From: Dryas octopetala
Taxonomy: Eukaryota > Streptophyta > Magnoliopsida > Rosales > Rosaceae
DNA: 64,000 nt
NCBI GenBank assembly: GCA_963921425.1
Contig: OY992839.1
Span: 436,501 to 500,500 of the forward strand
Reading direction: 5' to 3'
Shown here: positions 1-11,130 of the stretch, in pieces
How the letters are laid out: every line of letters begins with the position of its first letter
How positions within the stretch are numbered: position 1 is the stretch's first letter
Notes under the pieces: model-generated
What the model saw: the letters and a program-made list of their open reading frames with translations, nothing else
What the model was told of the DNA's origin: nothing
Databases searched by the model: none
Position numbers and translations under genes: made by a program

Positions 1-209
1 GAAGTTTGTGAATTTATATAGATATTTACAATTAGAGTATATTAAATATGAGCATGTTAAAAAATTGTTGTTGGAACTATGTTTTACACATTTGTTGCAC
101 TAATCATCATCATCATCATCAATTGTCTTTGATTCTTTATGTAATACCTAGAGTTAATTAAAACCTAACATGCACATTCTACTAACTCCATTCTACTAGA
201 GATTTTTTG

Positions 210-364
210 GTGTAACTGATATACCGCTACGTGGTGTAATCAATATATGTGTCATAATATGAGTGAATGTTAATAATATTATATCCTACAAAGATAAACA
301 TGTCGTCCAACAATATCATTACATGTCGGATTGGTTATATCATGTGATGGTGTATTGGTTACAC
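210..364. mobile_element. MITE-like inverted-repeat element, copy 1
   Basis: The left end reads GTGTAACTGATATACC and the reverse complement of the right end reads GTGTAACCAATACACC, so the element has imperfect terminal inverted repeats about 30 bp long. A related sequence lies at 3909-4090 between the first two F-box copies. About 155 bp, non-coding. The superfamily cannot be set because no clear target duplication is visible. Confidence 0.55.
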
Positions 365-636
365 TTAAAAAATTCTCCCATTATACATCTTAGGAAGGTA
401 TAAGATGAACCCGTACCCTATACTTTCAAAAAATAAAAAATTAATAACATATTTTTTTGATATGGCAGTGGTCAAAATGTTTTATTTAGAAAAAATAAAC
501 CCATAAAACTTAAGTATAAAAAAGAAACATAATGAGAACTAAGTCTAATTTTTTACGAGGCCCAAAATAAAAAATGGCCTAATACGCTAGTCCATCTCCA
601 AAAATCCAGGGATCAGAAAGCACAGTAGATATATTA

Positions 637-1742
637 GGGGCTGTTTGGTTACATTTTACAAAACTGTTTTCTGTTTTGCAAAAACAAAAATGCTAGCAAA
701 ACACGTTTGGCAAGAAATATTGGAGAACGCGGGATATGGTTTTTGAAATACGGATACAAAACTATGCTTAAGTTTTAAAAACGCCCCAAGGACATTTCCA
801 CTGTATTCAGAAAACACGGGATATAGAAAAAAAACACGGGACTTTACTATTTGTTCGCGCTCTCTCGTAAAAACATCTTCCATCACTGTGTTTATAATTA
901 CTAAATCAATTTATGAAAAAACCCGATCAACAAATTAGTAGTGATACCAAATCTAAAAAAAAAAAAAAACAATAATCCTTAGAGAGCAATTATGGAGCAT
1001 CGTCCTTGTTGTCATCCTCTAATCTGATTTCATAGATCTGGACCATCTGGTCCCCGATGATAGTGACGGTGGCTTTTGGGTCTGGGTATGTGAGTAACTT
1101 GAATCAACGAGTGGTACTGATACCCACTATGTGATTGTGATGATGAGAAAGACAAGAGAACAAAATGAGATCTATTTATGGTTTGTGCTTTGAGTAATTT
1201 GTGTTTGAATTGGTTGGTTTGGTTGAGTAATTGGGTTTAGTTTTGCAGAGGATGAATGAGTTTTTTACAGCTTCTACTTTTTCTTTCTTCGATGTGATTG
1301 TTTCAGCTTCTATTGAATATCGAGTATGTCCATATCTCTTTCTTTCATTGAAGTAAATTAAGATTGAATAGCTGATTTGATTCTCTTTTGGCTTTGGGAG
1401 AAAATAATTGGTCCATCCATTATAGGCTAATAAGAATGTTTATAAAATTTAGCATTAATATGCTTGGACGGTAAAAAAAAAAGCACTAATATGCCTAGGG
1501 ACTTGCAAAAATTATTTGATTATATGGTGAAAAAAATTCAAAAATTAAAATATTATTTATGTTTAAGACATTTACATATATTAGTACCAAACGCATTTCT
1601 ACTGTTTTGTTCTTATGAAACTGTTCTCCAATTACGCTACCAGACGCATTCTCAAATCTTAAATATGCAAAATTTAATTTATCGTTTTCGTTCTATAATA
1701 TAATTTTTCAAATATCATTTTGTAAAACGTTACCAGACGAGC
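637..1742. mobile_element. Candidate non-autonomous hAT-like element
   Basis: The left end (GCTGTTTGGTTACATTTTAC, from about 640) resembles the reverse complement of the right end (GCTCGTCTGGTAACGTTTTA, ending near 1742). The match is about 19 of 24 positions, in the style of plant hAT terminal repeats. The interior is AT-rich and has no transposase. I could not identify a clean 8-bp target duplication, so the boundaries are tentative. Confidence 0.35.
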
Positions 1743-1794
1743 AAAATCCTAAGAATTCCATTGAAAATTAGCGCAAAATTTTGTTGGAAAATAG

Positions 1795-3319
1795 ATGGAA
1801 GGAATTTCAGACGTGGTATGCCTTCCTGTAGAAATCATACTGGAAATCGTGGTGTGGTTGCCCGTCAAATCTTTACTGAAATTCAGACGAGTATGCAAGT
1901 CATGGAGGTCTCTGATTGAAAGCTCTACCTTCATTGACACCCACCTGAGCCGCACGATCCAATCCAACAAGCAAAACGACACTCACCTCTTTCTACTTCA
2001 GGTTCGCGGCGAGAAAGAGAAGAAAAGGAGGCTTTACTCGTTGCATTGGGATAACCCTGCACTCGGTGAGTATTCCAAGTTGCTTGTAAATCCATTAACC
2101 GAAGCTGTTTACAATCATAGCGAAATAGGTTTAGATTGTGATTTGTATGACCAAGTGGTGGGAACTATTAACGGGGTGGTATGCCTTTTTGCTTGGGCTT
2201 GTTATCCTCTGTTGAGATTAATTAAGGCATTTGTCTGATAATTAGAAGTGTTAATGAACTGGTAGGTGTGTTAAGTTTGTTAGCTTTTAATAAAAGAGTT
2301 GACAGATGTCAATGTCTAATAGGCTATTAAATGTGTGGATGTAGTGAGGTCATAGCCTCACACCTTTTTGGTTGAAACAGCTGCAAAGCTTTGTTATATT
2401 ACGCATAACTGATATACAATGATGAATATACAGTGAGAGGCACTACTGGTGTCCCACGAAAATTCTGCTTTCTCTTCATTCCATTTTTCTTCCATTGTTT
2501 AATTCCCTTACAATTACAGAGCTAGAATTCAACATCCTCATCATCGTCAGTTGAAGACCACAATATTAATTTGGAACCCTTGTATCCGAAAGTTTGTGAT
2601 TTTGCCTAGGCCTAGTGTTGGCCTCATCAATGATGGTCGTCATGTAGCTCATAGAACACATGCGTTTGGCTATGATTCAAGTACCAGAGACTATAAGGTT
2701 TTAAGAAGCGTGAATTTTTGGGGTCGGGGCAAATCTTCATGTGAAGTTGAGATTTGGTCGTTAGCCAGGGGCTCCTGGAAAAGTCTTAGTGCTGCTTGTT
2801 ATTCCTCCGGACTTTGAGCCTGGAATTTCTTCTTTTGTCAATGGTGCTCTGCACTGGATTCAACAACGTCCGACTAGCCAAGAACATTTCATTGTGGCGT
2901 TTGATATGTTCAATGAGGTATTTGGTGAGATAATGGTACCCAAAGCTTTGACATCAAATGTGCATATTTCAAGATACAGGGATGATGAGCTTGCCTTTTT
3001 TGAGATGGACAGGGAATTACTCGAAAATTATAATTTCACTTGTATTGTTAGTATGTGGGTGATGAAAGAGTATGGCGTGCTAGAATCGTGGACTAAATTA
3101 TTAACTATACGATCTTCAAATTTAAGGATCAATCCCCTTTGTTTTAGAAAGAGTGGTGTAGTAGTGCTCGAAAGTAATGATGGGATGCTGATATTGCTGG
3201 ACCCTGAGACCAAACAAGTTACTGATTTTCGTATTGATGGCTACTGCAGCTACCGGTTCATGGATTCTTTTGTAGAGAGTCTTGTTTTACATGGCCATCC
3301 CAATACTATTTCATACTAG
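1795..3319 (+). pseudogene. F-box/FBA protein gene split by a solo LTR and a frameshift
   Basis: The ATG at 1795 opens an F-box domain (residues about 8-48, motif VCKSWRSLIESSTFID) followed by the start of an F-box-associated (FBA) domain. Translation stops at 2236-2238 inside an inserted LTR (2210-2534). The FBA region resumes after it (LIWNPCIRKFVILPRP, FGYDSSTRDYKVLR, VEIWSLARGSW). If the LTR and one copy of its TCCTC target repeat are discounted, the two halves are in the same frame, so the LTR broke a continuous gene. A second lesion near 2785-2815 shifts the frame by one, and the C-terminal half (FVNGALHWI) continues in another frame to 3319. Intact relatives serve as substrate receptors of SCF E3 ubiquitin ligases. 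This copy looks non-functional. It is a tandem paralogue of 5862-7082. Confidence 0.85.
2210..2534. mobile_element. Solo LTR (retrotransposon remnant) with TCCTC target duplication
   Basis: The 325-bp insert starts TGTTGA and ends TCAACA, the usual TG...CA ends with a 6-bp inverted repeat. It is flanked on both sides by TCCTC (2205-2209 and 2535-2539). There is no internal domain, primer-binding site or second LTR. This is the expected product of LTR-LTR recombination. The size and 5-bp duplication fit a Copia-type LTR. Confidence 0.85.
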
Positions 3320-4867
3320 CTAAAACCAACACCAGTTTGAGGTTGTTTGGATTGGATTTCAATTTGCACTTGCTTTCAATTATGTTTCTTGGAGTTAATT
3401 ATGTTATTTCAGTTATGCATTTTGGAATGAATTCAATTACGTTTTTCTGCTTTCAATTTAATTCCTTCTAATATATATATTTGAAATCAATTATGTTTTC
3501 TTGGAATGATCTTATTTGCAACTCACCATGAATTCCTTGTAATTTTCTCTAAGGTAAGTTCTCATGTTCTGAAAAGTTATAGTCAAGAAGGAGAGAGAGA
3601 ACACTAATTGAATTGGCCTAATGATAAACAAATTGATATATGTTGAAGCAGAGCCCCACCAAATTGGTGTTGGCAATGTAAAATGTAATGTATCATCCTA
3701 TCATATGCTCCAGGTACCACTGCCGCTCTAGAGAGAGTCTGCATGTGATGCATAATGTGTGCACCTTGACTCTCTCTCTCTCTCTCTGTCCAACTTGATC
3801 TATAAGGCCATAAACACTGCTCAGCTTGTGGGAGGGTAACTCTTCACTTCTTGGCACTTGGGAGATCTTTTGTTTTGGTATACGCCTATATTAACGAGAA
3901 ATTATTCTGTATAATTGATACACTGGCACGTGGTATAACTAGTCGATGTATTATAATATGAGTGAATATTATTAATACTATACCCTACTAATATATGAGT
4001 AAATGTTATAATATGTGGCCATAATACTATAACCAGTCTAATAATTACACATTGGATTAGTTATACTACATGACGGTATATCGGTTATATCATTTAATTT
4101 TTTAGAAAATTAAGATTAAATACTAAATATCAATAGTTTTTCAACAAAGCAGCAATACACTAATTTTTTTGAGTTTAGGTATTAACCTAGAGCAAGACAT
4201 TTTGGATTGGGTCACAAATTGGTTTGCTATACAGCTGTGATTGTCGAACCGTCACAGTTGTGACTGTTTCAAATTCATAAAAATTTAAAATTTATAAGGG
4301 TTTAATGTTTCTAATTTAAGTTTGGGGAATGAAGTTCTATAACCTAGTTACTAGACATTAAATTTAAGCCTTACAAATATTAAAAAAAAAACAAATCAAT
4401 AAAAATGTTATGACTGTTAGATAGTCACAGGTCGGTATAACTATATTTTTTAAAATTGGTATTTAAACTGAAATTTAATATTTAAAGTGAAATGACATAA
4501 ATATTTTGGTAGTTAAAATGAAAAAATATTATAATTTAGTACCTAAAGTCAACAAAACTATAGTTTTTCCATATTAACAACTTAACCTTAATTGTAGGAG
4601 AAATATGATTTATAGGAGGAGTTGAAATTCTCTCCAAATCATAAAGAAAGCACAATAATTATATATATGCGTTCTCATATTTGTAAGACCCCAAACCCCT
4701 AGGTCTAGCTTCCATTGAAGAAATCGATGAAACCTAATTAATTTTTTGATGTAATTGAAAATTTCCTAATTAATTTCTTGTTAATTGTAAATTATTTTGT
4801 AAAAATTTTTATTAAAGGCCCAATTTAAATTTCGGCCGTGGGCCTTCCAAAAATCAGGGCCAGCCCT
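3320..4867. other. Intergenic region between F-box copies
   Basis: AT-rich spacer with a CT microsatellite near 3770-3787 and a MITE-like element (3909-4090). No supported gene. Confidence 0.6.
3909..4090. mobile_element. MITE-like inverted-repeat element, copy 2
   Basis: It is related to 210-364 along its length and has the same inverted ends (GTATAATTGATACACTGG against the reverse complement of GACGGTATATCGGTTATAT). It lies upstream of the second F-box copy just as copy 1 lies upstream of the first. The F-box unit and its upstream element may therefore have been duplicated together. Confidence 0.5.
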
Positions 4868-5340
4868 GTATGCAAGTCATGGAGGTCTCTTATCCAAAGT
4901 TCTACCTTCATTGACACCTACCTCACTCGCACAATCCAATTCAATAACCAGAACGACGCTCACATCCTTCTGCTGCAATATTCCAACAAGAAAGACAGAG
5001 AAAGGAGGCTTCACTCGTTGCATTGGGATAACCCTTCACTCAATGAGTACTCCAAGCTGCTTATAAATCCATTAATCGAAGCTGCTTACAATAATAACGG
5101 TACACATACGACTAACGAGTATGTGGATGTTGAAGTGGTGGGAACTATTAACGGGGTGGTATGCCTTGTTGCTCCTCCTCAACTTCCTCGTCATACATTC
5201 ATTTAGTATACGCGTGGAGGATATGTGGCCCGGAGACTTGATTTTAGAAAAAATGGTGAACTAGTGCTCGTGAGTGGTGGTTGGATACTTTTGTAGAGAG
5301 CCTTGTTTTACTTGACCAACCCAATGCTATTTCATATTAG
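4868..5340 (+). pseudogene. Truncated F-box/FBA pseudogene
   Basis: Homology to the neighbouring F-box genes begins in the middle of the F-box (VCKSWRSLIQSSTFIDTYL), with no start codon and no first alpha-helix. The frame runs to a stop at 5204-5206 after the VVGTINGVVCLVAPP segment. The central FBA domain is missing. From about 5240 a short block resumes similarity to the C-terminal part, and it ends in the same C-terminal residues as its paralogues (QPNAISY, stop near 5340). Both ends and the middle are deleted, so this is a relic of a third tandem copy. Confidence 0.85.
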
Positions 5341-5861
5341 CACTTACTTAAGTTTGGATGTATAGGATTTCAATTACCACGTACTTGCTTTCCATTATGT
5401 TAAATTTCAGTATTGAATCAAGAAGAGCACATCTTTCATATTAAGTATCGGGACCTATGTATGTGGAAAAAAAAACGATATGCTAATGCTTTAACAGATT
5501 AACAGGACCTATGCGTCTCTTTTGTTTGTTAGATGCATTCTGCAGAATTTGGAATCTTAAATATTTGGACTTTTTGTACGCATTTGCTTGGGCTTTTGCC
5601 CTGCTCTCCTTTTGGGTTATATATTATTTTATTAACTTACCAAAAAAAGCACAAATTTTTGTAGAAGACGCATATTCGTAACTTAACCTCCAAGAAAAAA
5701 CACCATTACCCTTTTATGAAGAAAAAATAAAATAAAAAAACCTTAACCCTTAAGTATGCAATCCGAGGTAGCGTACATACTTTGTCATCTATATAAAACC
5801 CCAAATCCTTAACACTTTTCATTGAACACTAGAAAGAAAAATATTTTTGGGAAATCAATCG
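5341..5861. other. Promoter and spacer of the intact F-box gene
   Basis: AT-rich spacer that ends in a plausible core promoter (TATA element at 5789-5798). Nothing else recognisable. Confidence 0.5.
5789..5798 (+). promoter_or_regulatory. TATA box of the intact F-box gene
   Basis: CTATATAAAA lies 64-73 bases upstream of the ATG at 5862, which would put transcription start near 5820. The position and match to the plant TATA consensus are good. Activity is inferred. Confidence 0.6.
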
Positions 5862-7082
5862 ATGGAAGCAATTCCAGAGTTGTTAAGCCTTCCTGCAGAA
5901 ATTATACAGGAAATCCTGGTGAGGTTGGGCACCAAATCTTTACTGAAGTGCAGGGCAGTATGCAAGTCATGGAGGTCTCTGATCCAAACTTCCACCTTCA
6001 TTGACAACCACCTCAGCCACACAATCCAATCCAACAACCAAAACCACCTTCACCTCTTTCTACTACAGACTACTCTGTGGCACGACGAAGATACTTATCC
6101 TCCAGAAAGCACAGTTTACTCGTTGCATTGGGATAACCCCGCACTCGGTCATAAGTATACCAAGCTTGATGATCCATTCGAACTCGCAGCTTGTTTACCC
6201 CCAAGCTCGATAGATCATGAAATCTGCTGTTGTTGCTCCCACACAGTCTTTGTGGTGGGAACTATAAACGGGGTCATATGCCTTGTTGCTCCTCCTTATC
6301 AGGACTTGAATACCACAATACTACTTTGGAACCCTTGTATTAGAAAGGTTGTGATTTTGCCTAGGCCACCTAGTGTGACCCTCATGTATGACCACCATAA
6401 AGTAAGATATGCATTTGGCTATGACTCACGTACCACCGACTATAAGGTTTTGAGAGTTGTCAGTTATGTTTGGAAGCGTCGATCCTCATGTCAAGTTGAG
6501 ATTTGGTCCTTAGCCAGGGGCTCCTGGATGAAAAAAAGTAAAACCCCTCCTGAATTTTTGCCTCATTTTTCTATTGATGAAGATGGTCCAGCTCTTTTTG
6601 TCAATGGTGCTCTGCATTGGATTCGACGCCCTTTAACAAAAGGTGCAGACTATTTCATTGTGACGTTTGATATGTCCACTGAAGTATTTGGCAAGATAAT
6701 GATGCCCAAAGCTATGGTTAAAGTTTCTCACTATATTTCAAGATATAGGGAATCCCTTGCCCTTTTTGAGATGGAAAAACCTGAAAACACAGGGGATTAT
6801 AGACCTTTTACTATTAACATGATGAAAGAGTATGGTATGGCTGGATCGTGGACTAAATTATTTACTACATGCCTGAATGGAGAGCCATATTGTTTTACAG
6901 AAATTGGTGGAGTAATAGTGCTCAAAAGCCATGGTGAATTATTACAAGTGGACTCTAAGACTAAACAAGTTAATTCTTTCGATTTTGAATCAATTGATCA
7001 TGATGGCCAATCGGTTCAATTTTTAGATTCTTTTGTACAGAGCCTTGTTTTAATTGGCCAACCCAATGCTATTTCATATTAG
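5862..7082 (+). CDS. F-box/FBA protein (F-box/kelch-repeat type), intact copy
   Basis: Single-exon gene of 406 residues. The start is the ATG at 5862, which corresponds to the start of the paralogue at 1795; codons upstream in the same frame have no ATG. The F-box is at about residues 4-45 (LPAEIIQEILVRLGTKSLLK, then VCKSWRSLIQ). It is followed by an FBA interaction domain with the usual blocks: LLWNPCIRKVVILPRP, FGYDSRTTDYKVLR, VEIWSLARGSW, FVNGALHWI and IVTFDMSTEVFGKIMMP. Such proteins bind SKP1 through the F-box and recruit targets for ubiquitination through the FBA domain. The target is unknown. It is the only intact member of a three-copy tandem cluster, typical of fast-evolving plant F-box families. 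Confidence 0.92.
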   Translation: MEAIPELLSLPAEIIQEILVRLGTKSLLKCRAVCKSWRSLIQTSTFIDNHLSHTIQSNNQNHLHLFLLQTTLWHDEDTYPPESTVYSLHWDNPALGHKYTKLDDPFELAACLPPSSIDHEICCCCSHTVFVVGTINGVICLVAPPYQDLNTTILLWNPCIRKVVILPRPPSVTLMYDHHKVRYAFGYDSRTTDYKVLRVVSYVWKRRSSCQVEIWSLARGSWMKKSKTPPEFLPHFSIDEDGPALFVNGALHWIRRPLTKGADYFIVTFDMSTEVFGKIMMPKAMVKVSHYISRYRESLALFEMEKPENTGDYRPFTINMMKEYGMAGSWTKLFTTCLNGEPYCFTEIGGVIVLKSHGELLQVDSKTKQVNSFDFESIDHDGQSVQFLDSFVQSLVLIGQPNAISY

Positions 7083-7877
7083 TTAGATAAAACCAACGAT
7101 AGCTTAAGCTTGGATTGAATTTCAAATATGTTTCTAGAATTAATTATGTTATTGGAATAAATTCAATTATGTTTTTCTCTTTCAATTTTATTCCTTCAGA
7201 TATATATATTAGAAATCATTTATGTTTCTTAATTTTTTTTTCTTTTTTTGTGTGGAAATTATGCTTTGGTATAATCATTTATGTAGAATCACTCTCTTCT
7301 GTTAATGCAGCCATTTAGGCTTTTTGAGTTTGCTTGGGCCTGGCCCAATACAGATGTTCTTACTGTGTGGTCTGTTTATTGGGCCCTGTATCCTGTTTGG
7401 GCTTGTTGTATTTCTTTGGGCTTTTGCCCTTACTCTCCATTTCGGTTGGTGAATTTCGGGATGTTGATTAAAATTTGAAATTTCAGTGGCGCTCTCAGCT
7501 CAGCTTTTCAACTTCAAGTCTTCGACTTTCCAAGTGACTAAAATGCCATTTACTCCATGACAGAAATAAAAAGTGGCCCCTGTGGGCTGTGGGCCTCTGG
7601 CACAAATTAATTGGAGGAATAACTGAATAAGCAATTATTAATTTCTCTTCCAATAAAAAAAAAAAAAAACGAAGCATAAAAAAGGAAAAAAAGAAAAATA
7701 CACGTCCCACTTTTCCAAAGAATGGCATATTAGTAACTTTACCTTAAAATGCACGACCGGAAATATAAACCAGACAGTAGACACCACGTACACCCACGCA
7801 TCGGTTGATTTTGTTGGCATTGTAGCTACTGCACGGTGAGGAGGAAGTAGCAGATCGTTTCCAAAAACTTGCAGAGG
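7083..7877. other. Spacer and 5' UTR region of HSBP
   Basis: AT-rich downstream region of the F-box gene, followed by the HSBP promoter and 5' UTR. No other gene is supported. An A tract is present near 7658-7671. Confidence 0.5.
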
Positions 7878-9082
7878 ATGGTAATGGCGATTCTCTCTCT
7901 CTCTCTCTCTTGCTCCGTCTCTCTGTCTCAACCCCCAATTAACTTGGTTTGTTTGTGCTTTATTTAATTAGTTTGTCGAATTTAATCATATAATTTCATA
8001 CGATTAAGCCGTTAGGGTTTCTAATATTTGAAATCCGATTCAATTCAAAATTTTCGAATTACAGCCTTTATATTTTTGGGACTCCATGATTTCTACTGTT
8101 TTTGAATTTGAAAGTGCAATGCAAAGCCAGATTTTGGTGCATTTTCATTTTCTACCGCAAATGCTTTTTCTTTCTCTTATCCTCTGAATGTTGCAAGTTG
8201 CTCAAATGTGCGTCCTTTTAGGCCTTAGGGGGAGTGCAAGTGTATGATTTGCTCTTTACTTTGTTTTTCTTGGCAGGATGGGCATGATTCAGAAGATCCA
8301 AAGCACAGCACTGCCGATATGTCTGCTTTTGTGAGTGCCTAATTATTCTCTGAAATTCATTGATGTTGGCATAGCTTATGCGTTGCAATATTTGTGCGAT
8401 AATGTAGGATGATTTTGACTTTATTGGATAATTTGTACAAGAATTTTGTGTTGGTTAGATTGTTTTCTGTGGGTTTCTTGTCATGATTTTAATGCATCAT
8501 TTTTTTTTTTTGCAGGTGCAAAATCTTCTCCAACAGATGGTGAGTTGTGAGTTGTAAAATAGAGCTTGTGTTGGGCAAATAAGTGACTGTTACTAATAAA
8601 TTTTGGTTTGCAGCAAACTAGGTTCCAAGCAATGTCCGACTCCATTGTTACAAAGAATATCCTTTTCTCACATTCTTTAATTTTGAAAGCAATCATCTCT
8701 CCATACTTTGGCAAAGTTTAGTTCTTTACAGCCATAACTACGAGTATGACTGATTTATCTAAATGAATTAGTTTATGAATGCTTATCGAAAGCCTTGAAA
8801 TTGTCATTGGACTGCCACCCTAGGAAGCTCTGTTCATAGGATGTGTGTGTGTGGTAAACTTGATTCTTACCATCTGTGTGATATCATTGTAATGTTTAAA
8901 TGAAGTCTATTTTAAGTTTTCTTAACTGTGATGCACTTGATGAGATGGGAACTCGCATAAATGAGTTGGAGCATAGCGTCAACGACCTAAGAACAGAGAT
9001 GGGGATAGAGGGCTCTCCGTCTCCCATGCCCCAGGCCAAGGCAGAAGCAGATGAAGTGAAGCAAGAGGAAGGTTCTGCATAA
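7878..9082 (+). CDS. HSBP: Heat shock factor binding protein (HSBP)
   Basis: Five coding exons: 7878-7880, 8277-8330, 8516-8539, 8614-8656 and 8937-9082, giving 89 residues. The protein starts MDGHDSEDPKHSTADMSAF. It then has the family's coiled-coil heptad region (VQNLLQQMQTRFQAMSDSIV, then MGTRINELEHSVNDLRTEMG) and an acidic tail. HSBP is a small trimeric or hexameric coiled coil that binds the trimerisation domain of heat shock factors and damps the heat shock response. The first coding exon contributes only the ATG. The exon 1, 2 and 3 junctions are GT-AG. The fourth intron is AT-AC (listed separately). Length and sequence match the plant family closely, so the gene looks functional. Confidence 0.95.
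8657..8936 (+). other. U12-type AT-AC intron in HSBP
   Basis: The donor is ATATCCTTTT directly after exon base 8656. The acceptor ends in AC at 8935-8936. A branch-site match TTTTCTTAAC lies at 8917-8926, with its adenosine about 11 bases from the acceptor. All three match the minor-spliceosome consensus. Only this choice joins ...VTK to IDEMGTR in frame. No GT-AG pair here gives the conserved protein. Confidence 0.9.
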
Positions 9083-9846
9083 AGTTGGTTATAATGCATG
9101 CTCTTTTGGATAAATGGAGCTTGTGTTTAAAATTTGATGAGGTTTTTGATTTATGTACGTCATCTTTCTGTCTGTAATTGTGTATTCGTGCTTGAGCAAT
9201 TAAAACTGATGTTCCATTGAGATTTAAACACCCCATTTGCTCTTGTAGCTGAATACAGTTTAGGAGTTGGCTATTAGTGTTGCCACCAAATATTTTATGG
9301 TTGTATGGTGTATTGATCACATTAAATCTGAATGCCAGATAATTTCTTGTCATTGTTTCTGTAGAGTGTGGTCCTGTTTTAAGCTTGATTTACTATCAGA
9401 ATTTTCTGTAAGAGGGCTTAATCATTCACTGTTGTATGTACTTTGGGTTTTTGAAAGTGTTTGGTTGCTGGGAAAACTTTGACATTTGAATACCTCATGT
9501 TTTATAGAAAAAGATAAAGACAGGAAGATCCTGGACCATGATCCCGAAATATCTTGGTTCTGGAACTCACAGGCCCTTTCAGAAAATTCTTGACGGGTCG
9601 ACTCAGAGTCTATCCAGGCGGAAACATTAAAATGGGGAGGGAAAAACAAAAGAACAAAAATAAGTTCCCTGCTCAAGTACATCAAAATCTGGGAACATTT
9701 CAAATGGAAACCATTGTGTATTATGAAATTAAAGTTGAGATCAAAATACAGGATAAGGAACAATCTGAGCATCACAATTCACAACATGGTCTATAAAACT
9801 CAAGGAGACATGAACATTGTATAATAGGCTAGCTAACACTGTTTTA
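9083..9846. other. Convergent spacer between HSBP and RALF genes
   Basis: Contains the 3' UTRs of the HSBP gene (plus) and the RALF gene (minus). No other gene is supported. Confidence 0.5.
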
Positions 9847-10200
9847 TCAACTACGGCAACGAGTAATAGCACTGCAGCCACGGTTGTAGGGGTTGGCCTG
9901 AGCACCTGTCTTGCAGTTGTAGTAGGACGCACCCCTCTGCGAGCATGGCACAGTGTTCCTCTGCAGAGCTCCATAGCTTATGTACTGTGTGGTGGCTAAG
10001 ATACGCCGGCTGATCTCAGAGTCCATGTCAAATTCATCATTAGCCATGCATTCAGCCATCGAACCCTGGCAGCGGGTGCTGGCCGGAACCCAGTTCAACC
10101 CGTGATCACCGCTTGCATTGGCAACCCATGAGGAGATGATCAGAGGTGCAGTGAACAAGTAAAAGGCCAAGAGGAGAATAATAGAAGAGGAATTGGCCAT
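9847..10200 (-). CDS. Rapid alkalinization factor (RALF33/RALF1-like) preproprotein
   Basis: Intronless, 117 residues. An N-terminal signal peptide (hydrophobic residues about 6-28) is followed by a propeptide ending in the subtilase S1P cleavage site RRIL. The mature peptide follows, with the receptor-binding YISY motif and four cysteines in the conserved spacing (VPCSQRGASYYNC, then GCSAITRCRS). RALF peptides are secreted, bind FERONIA-family receptor kinases with LLG co-receptors, raise apoplastic pH and restrain cell expansion. The sequence fits the housekeeping RALF1/RALF33 group closely. The whole coding frame is intact. Confidence 0.95.
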   Translation of the reverse strand: MANSSSIILLLAFYLFTAPLIISSWVANASGDHGLNWVPASTRCQGSMAECMANDEFDMDSEISRRILATTQYISYGALQRNTVPCSQRGASYYNCKTGAQANPYNRGCSAITRCRS

Positions 10201-11130
10201 TGTTTTTGGTATGCTCTGTTTTTGTGTTTTGAGCAGGTTGAGAACTTGTTTTAAAGTAGTTGAGTCTCAACCTTGGACTCAGTTTTTAATAATAAGAACA
10301 GTGAATAAGTTCATTTTTGCAACAAGGCTGATTACTCTAATGACTCAACAATTCAACCATGTTCTAATTGCTGCAAGGAAAGCTGGAAATGGATGAATCC
10401 GTGACCTCTTCAAACCTACCAAGAAAACGAAATCAACCACTATTGGGAAGAAAACAATGCTGGTAGATTAATTACGTCAAAATCAAAGCATGTTGTTTGC
10501 CTGGTGTGAACAGATAATAAAATAGATGCAAATTATATGATTTACGCAATCCTTCATATCAAACCGAGTAGTAGACGACGACCCATCATAGATCATAATA
10601 TAATATTCCAATTATAAGTCGGTATGTAACTAATGATTGAAATTAGAATCCGTGCCAGCTAGCACTACAACAACTACGAGCCACTTAAACATACTTTAAA
10701 CTACGACCAAAGCTAAAGCTAGGCTTGTTTGTTTATCCATGCCAATGTCATAAAGTAATTGGACACTTGGCAAATTAAAAGATTAGACTTTATGCTTAAT
10801 TTATATTTATTGCTAGCTATGCAGAATATACTATATAATTACGCGTAGCGGTTTATGACCTGAGTCACAATGATCACAGACGATGTCAAAGAATAATAAA
10901 TGACGGAAACCAAGCAACTGGATTGTAAATAAACAATATCAAAATTTATTTCCACCGCCTTCCAAAATTTGCATGGGAAAATTTAGAATAAATCAGTATA
11001 ATGTAAATGAATTGCGCATCTGCTGAGGTATTAGTATTTAGTAATACAAATAATCCCAATGGATGATGTTGAGGATAGTATTGAGGTATAAGAATATTGC
11101 CTATCAGAACAGAGGCAACTACAAGAACTC
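10201..11130. other. Spacer between RALF promoter and LPA1 3' end
   Basis: Holds the promoter side of the RALF gene (adjacent to 10200) and the 3' flank of LPA1. No gene, repeat or obvious regulatory motif is supported. Confidence 0.5.

Larger units (their letters stand above)
1..1794. other. AT-rich intergenic stretch upstream of F-box cluster
   Basis: No supported gene. It holds a small inverted-repeat element (210-364), a candidate hAT-like element (637-1742), a short CAT triplet run near 105-120 and several A/T tracts. Short open frames here have no recognisable protein features. Confidence 0.6.

Noticed and set aside
2210..2534. Reading the gap in the first F-box gene as an intron
   Set aside because: It has TG...CA LTR ends and a TCCTC target duplication, and the intact paralogue has no intron here.
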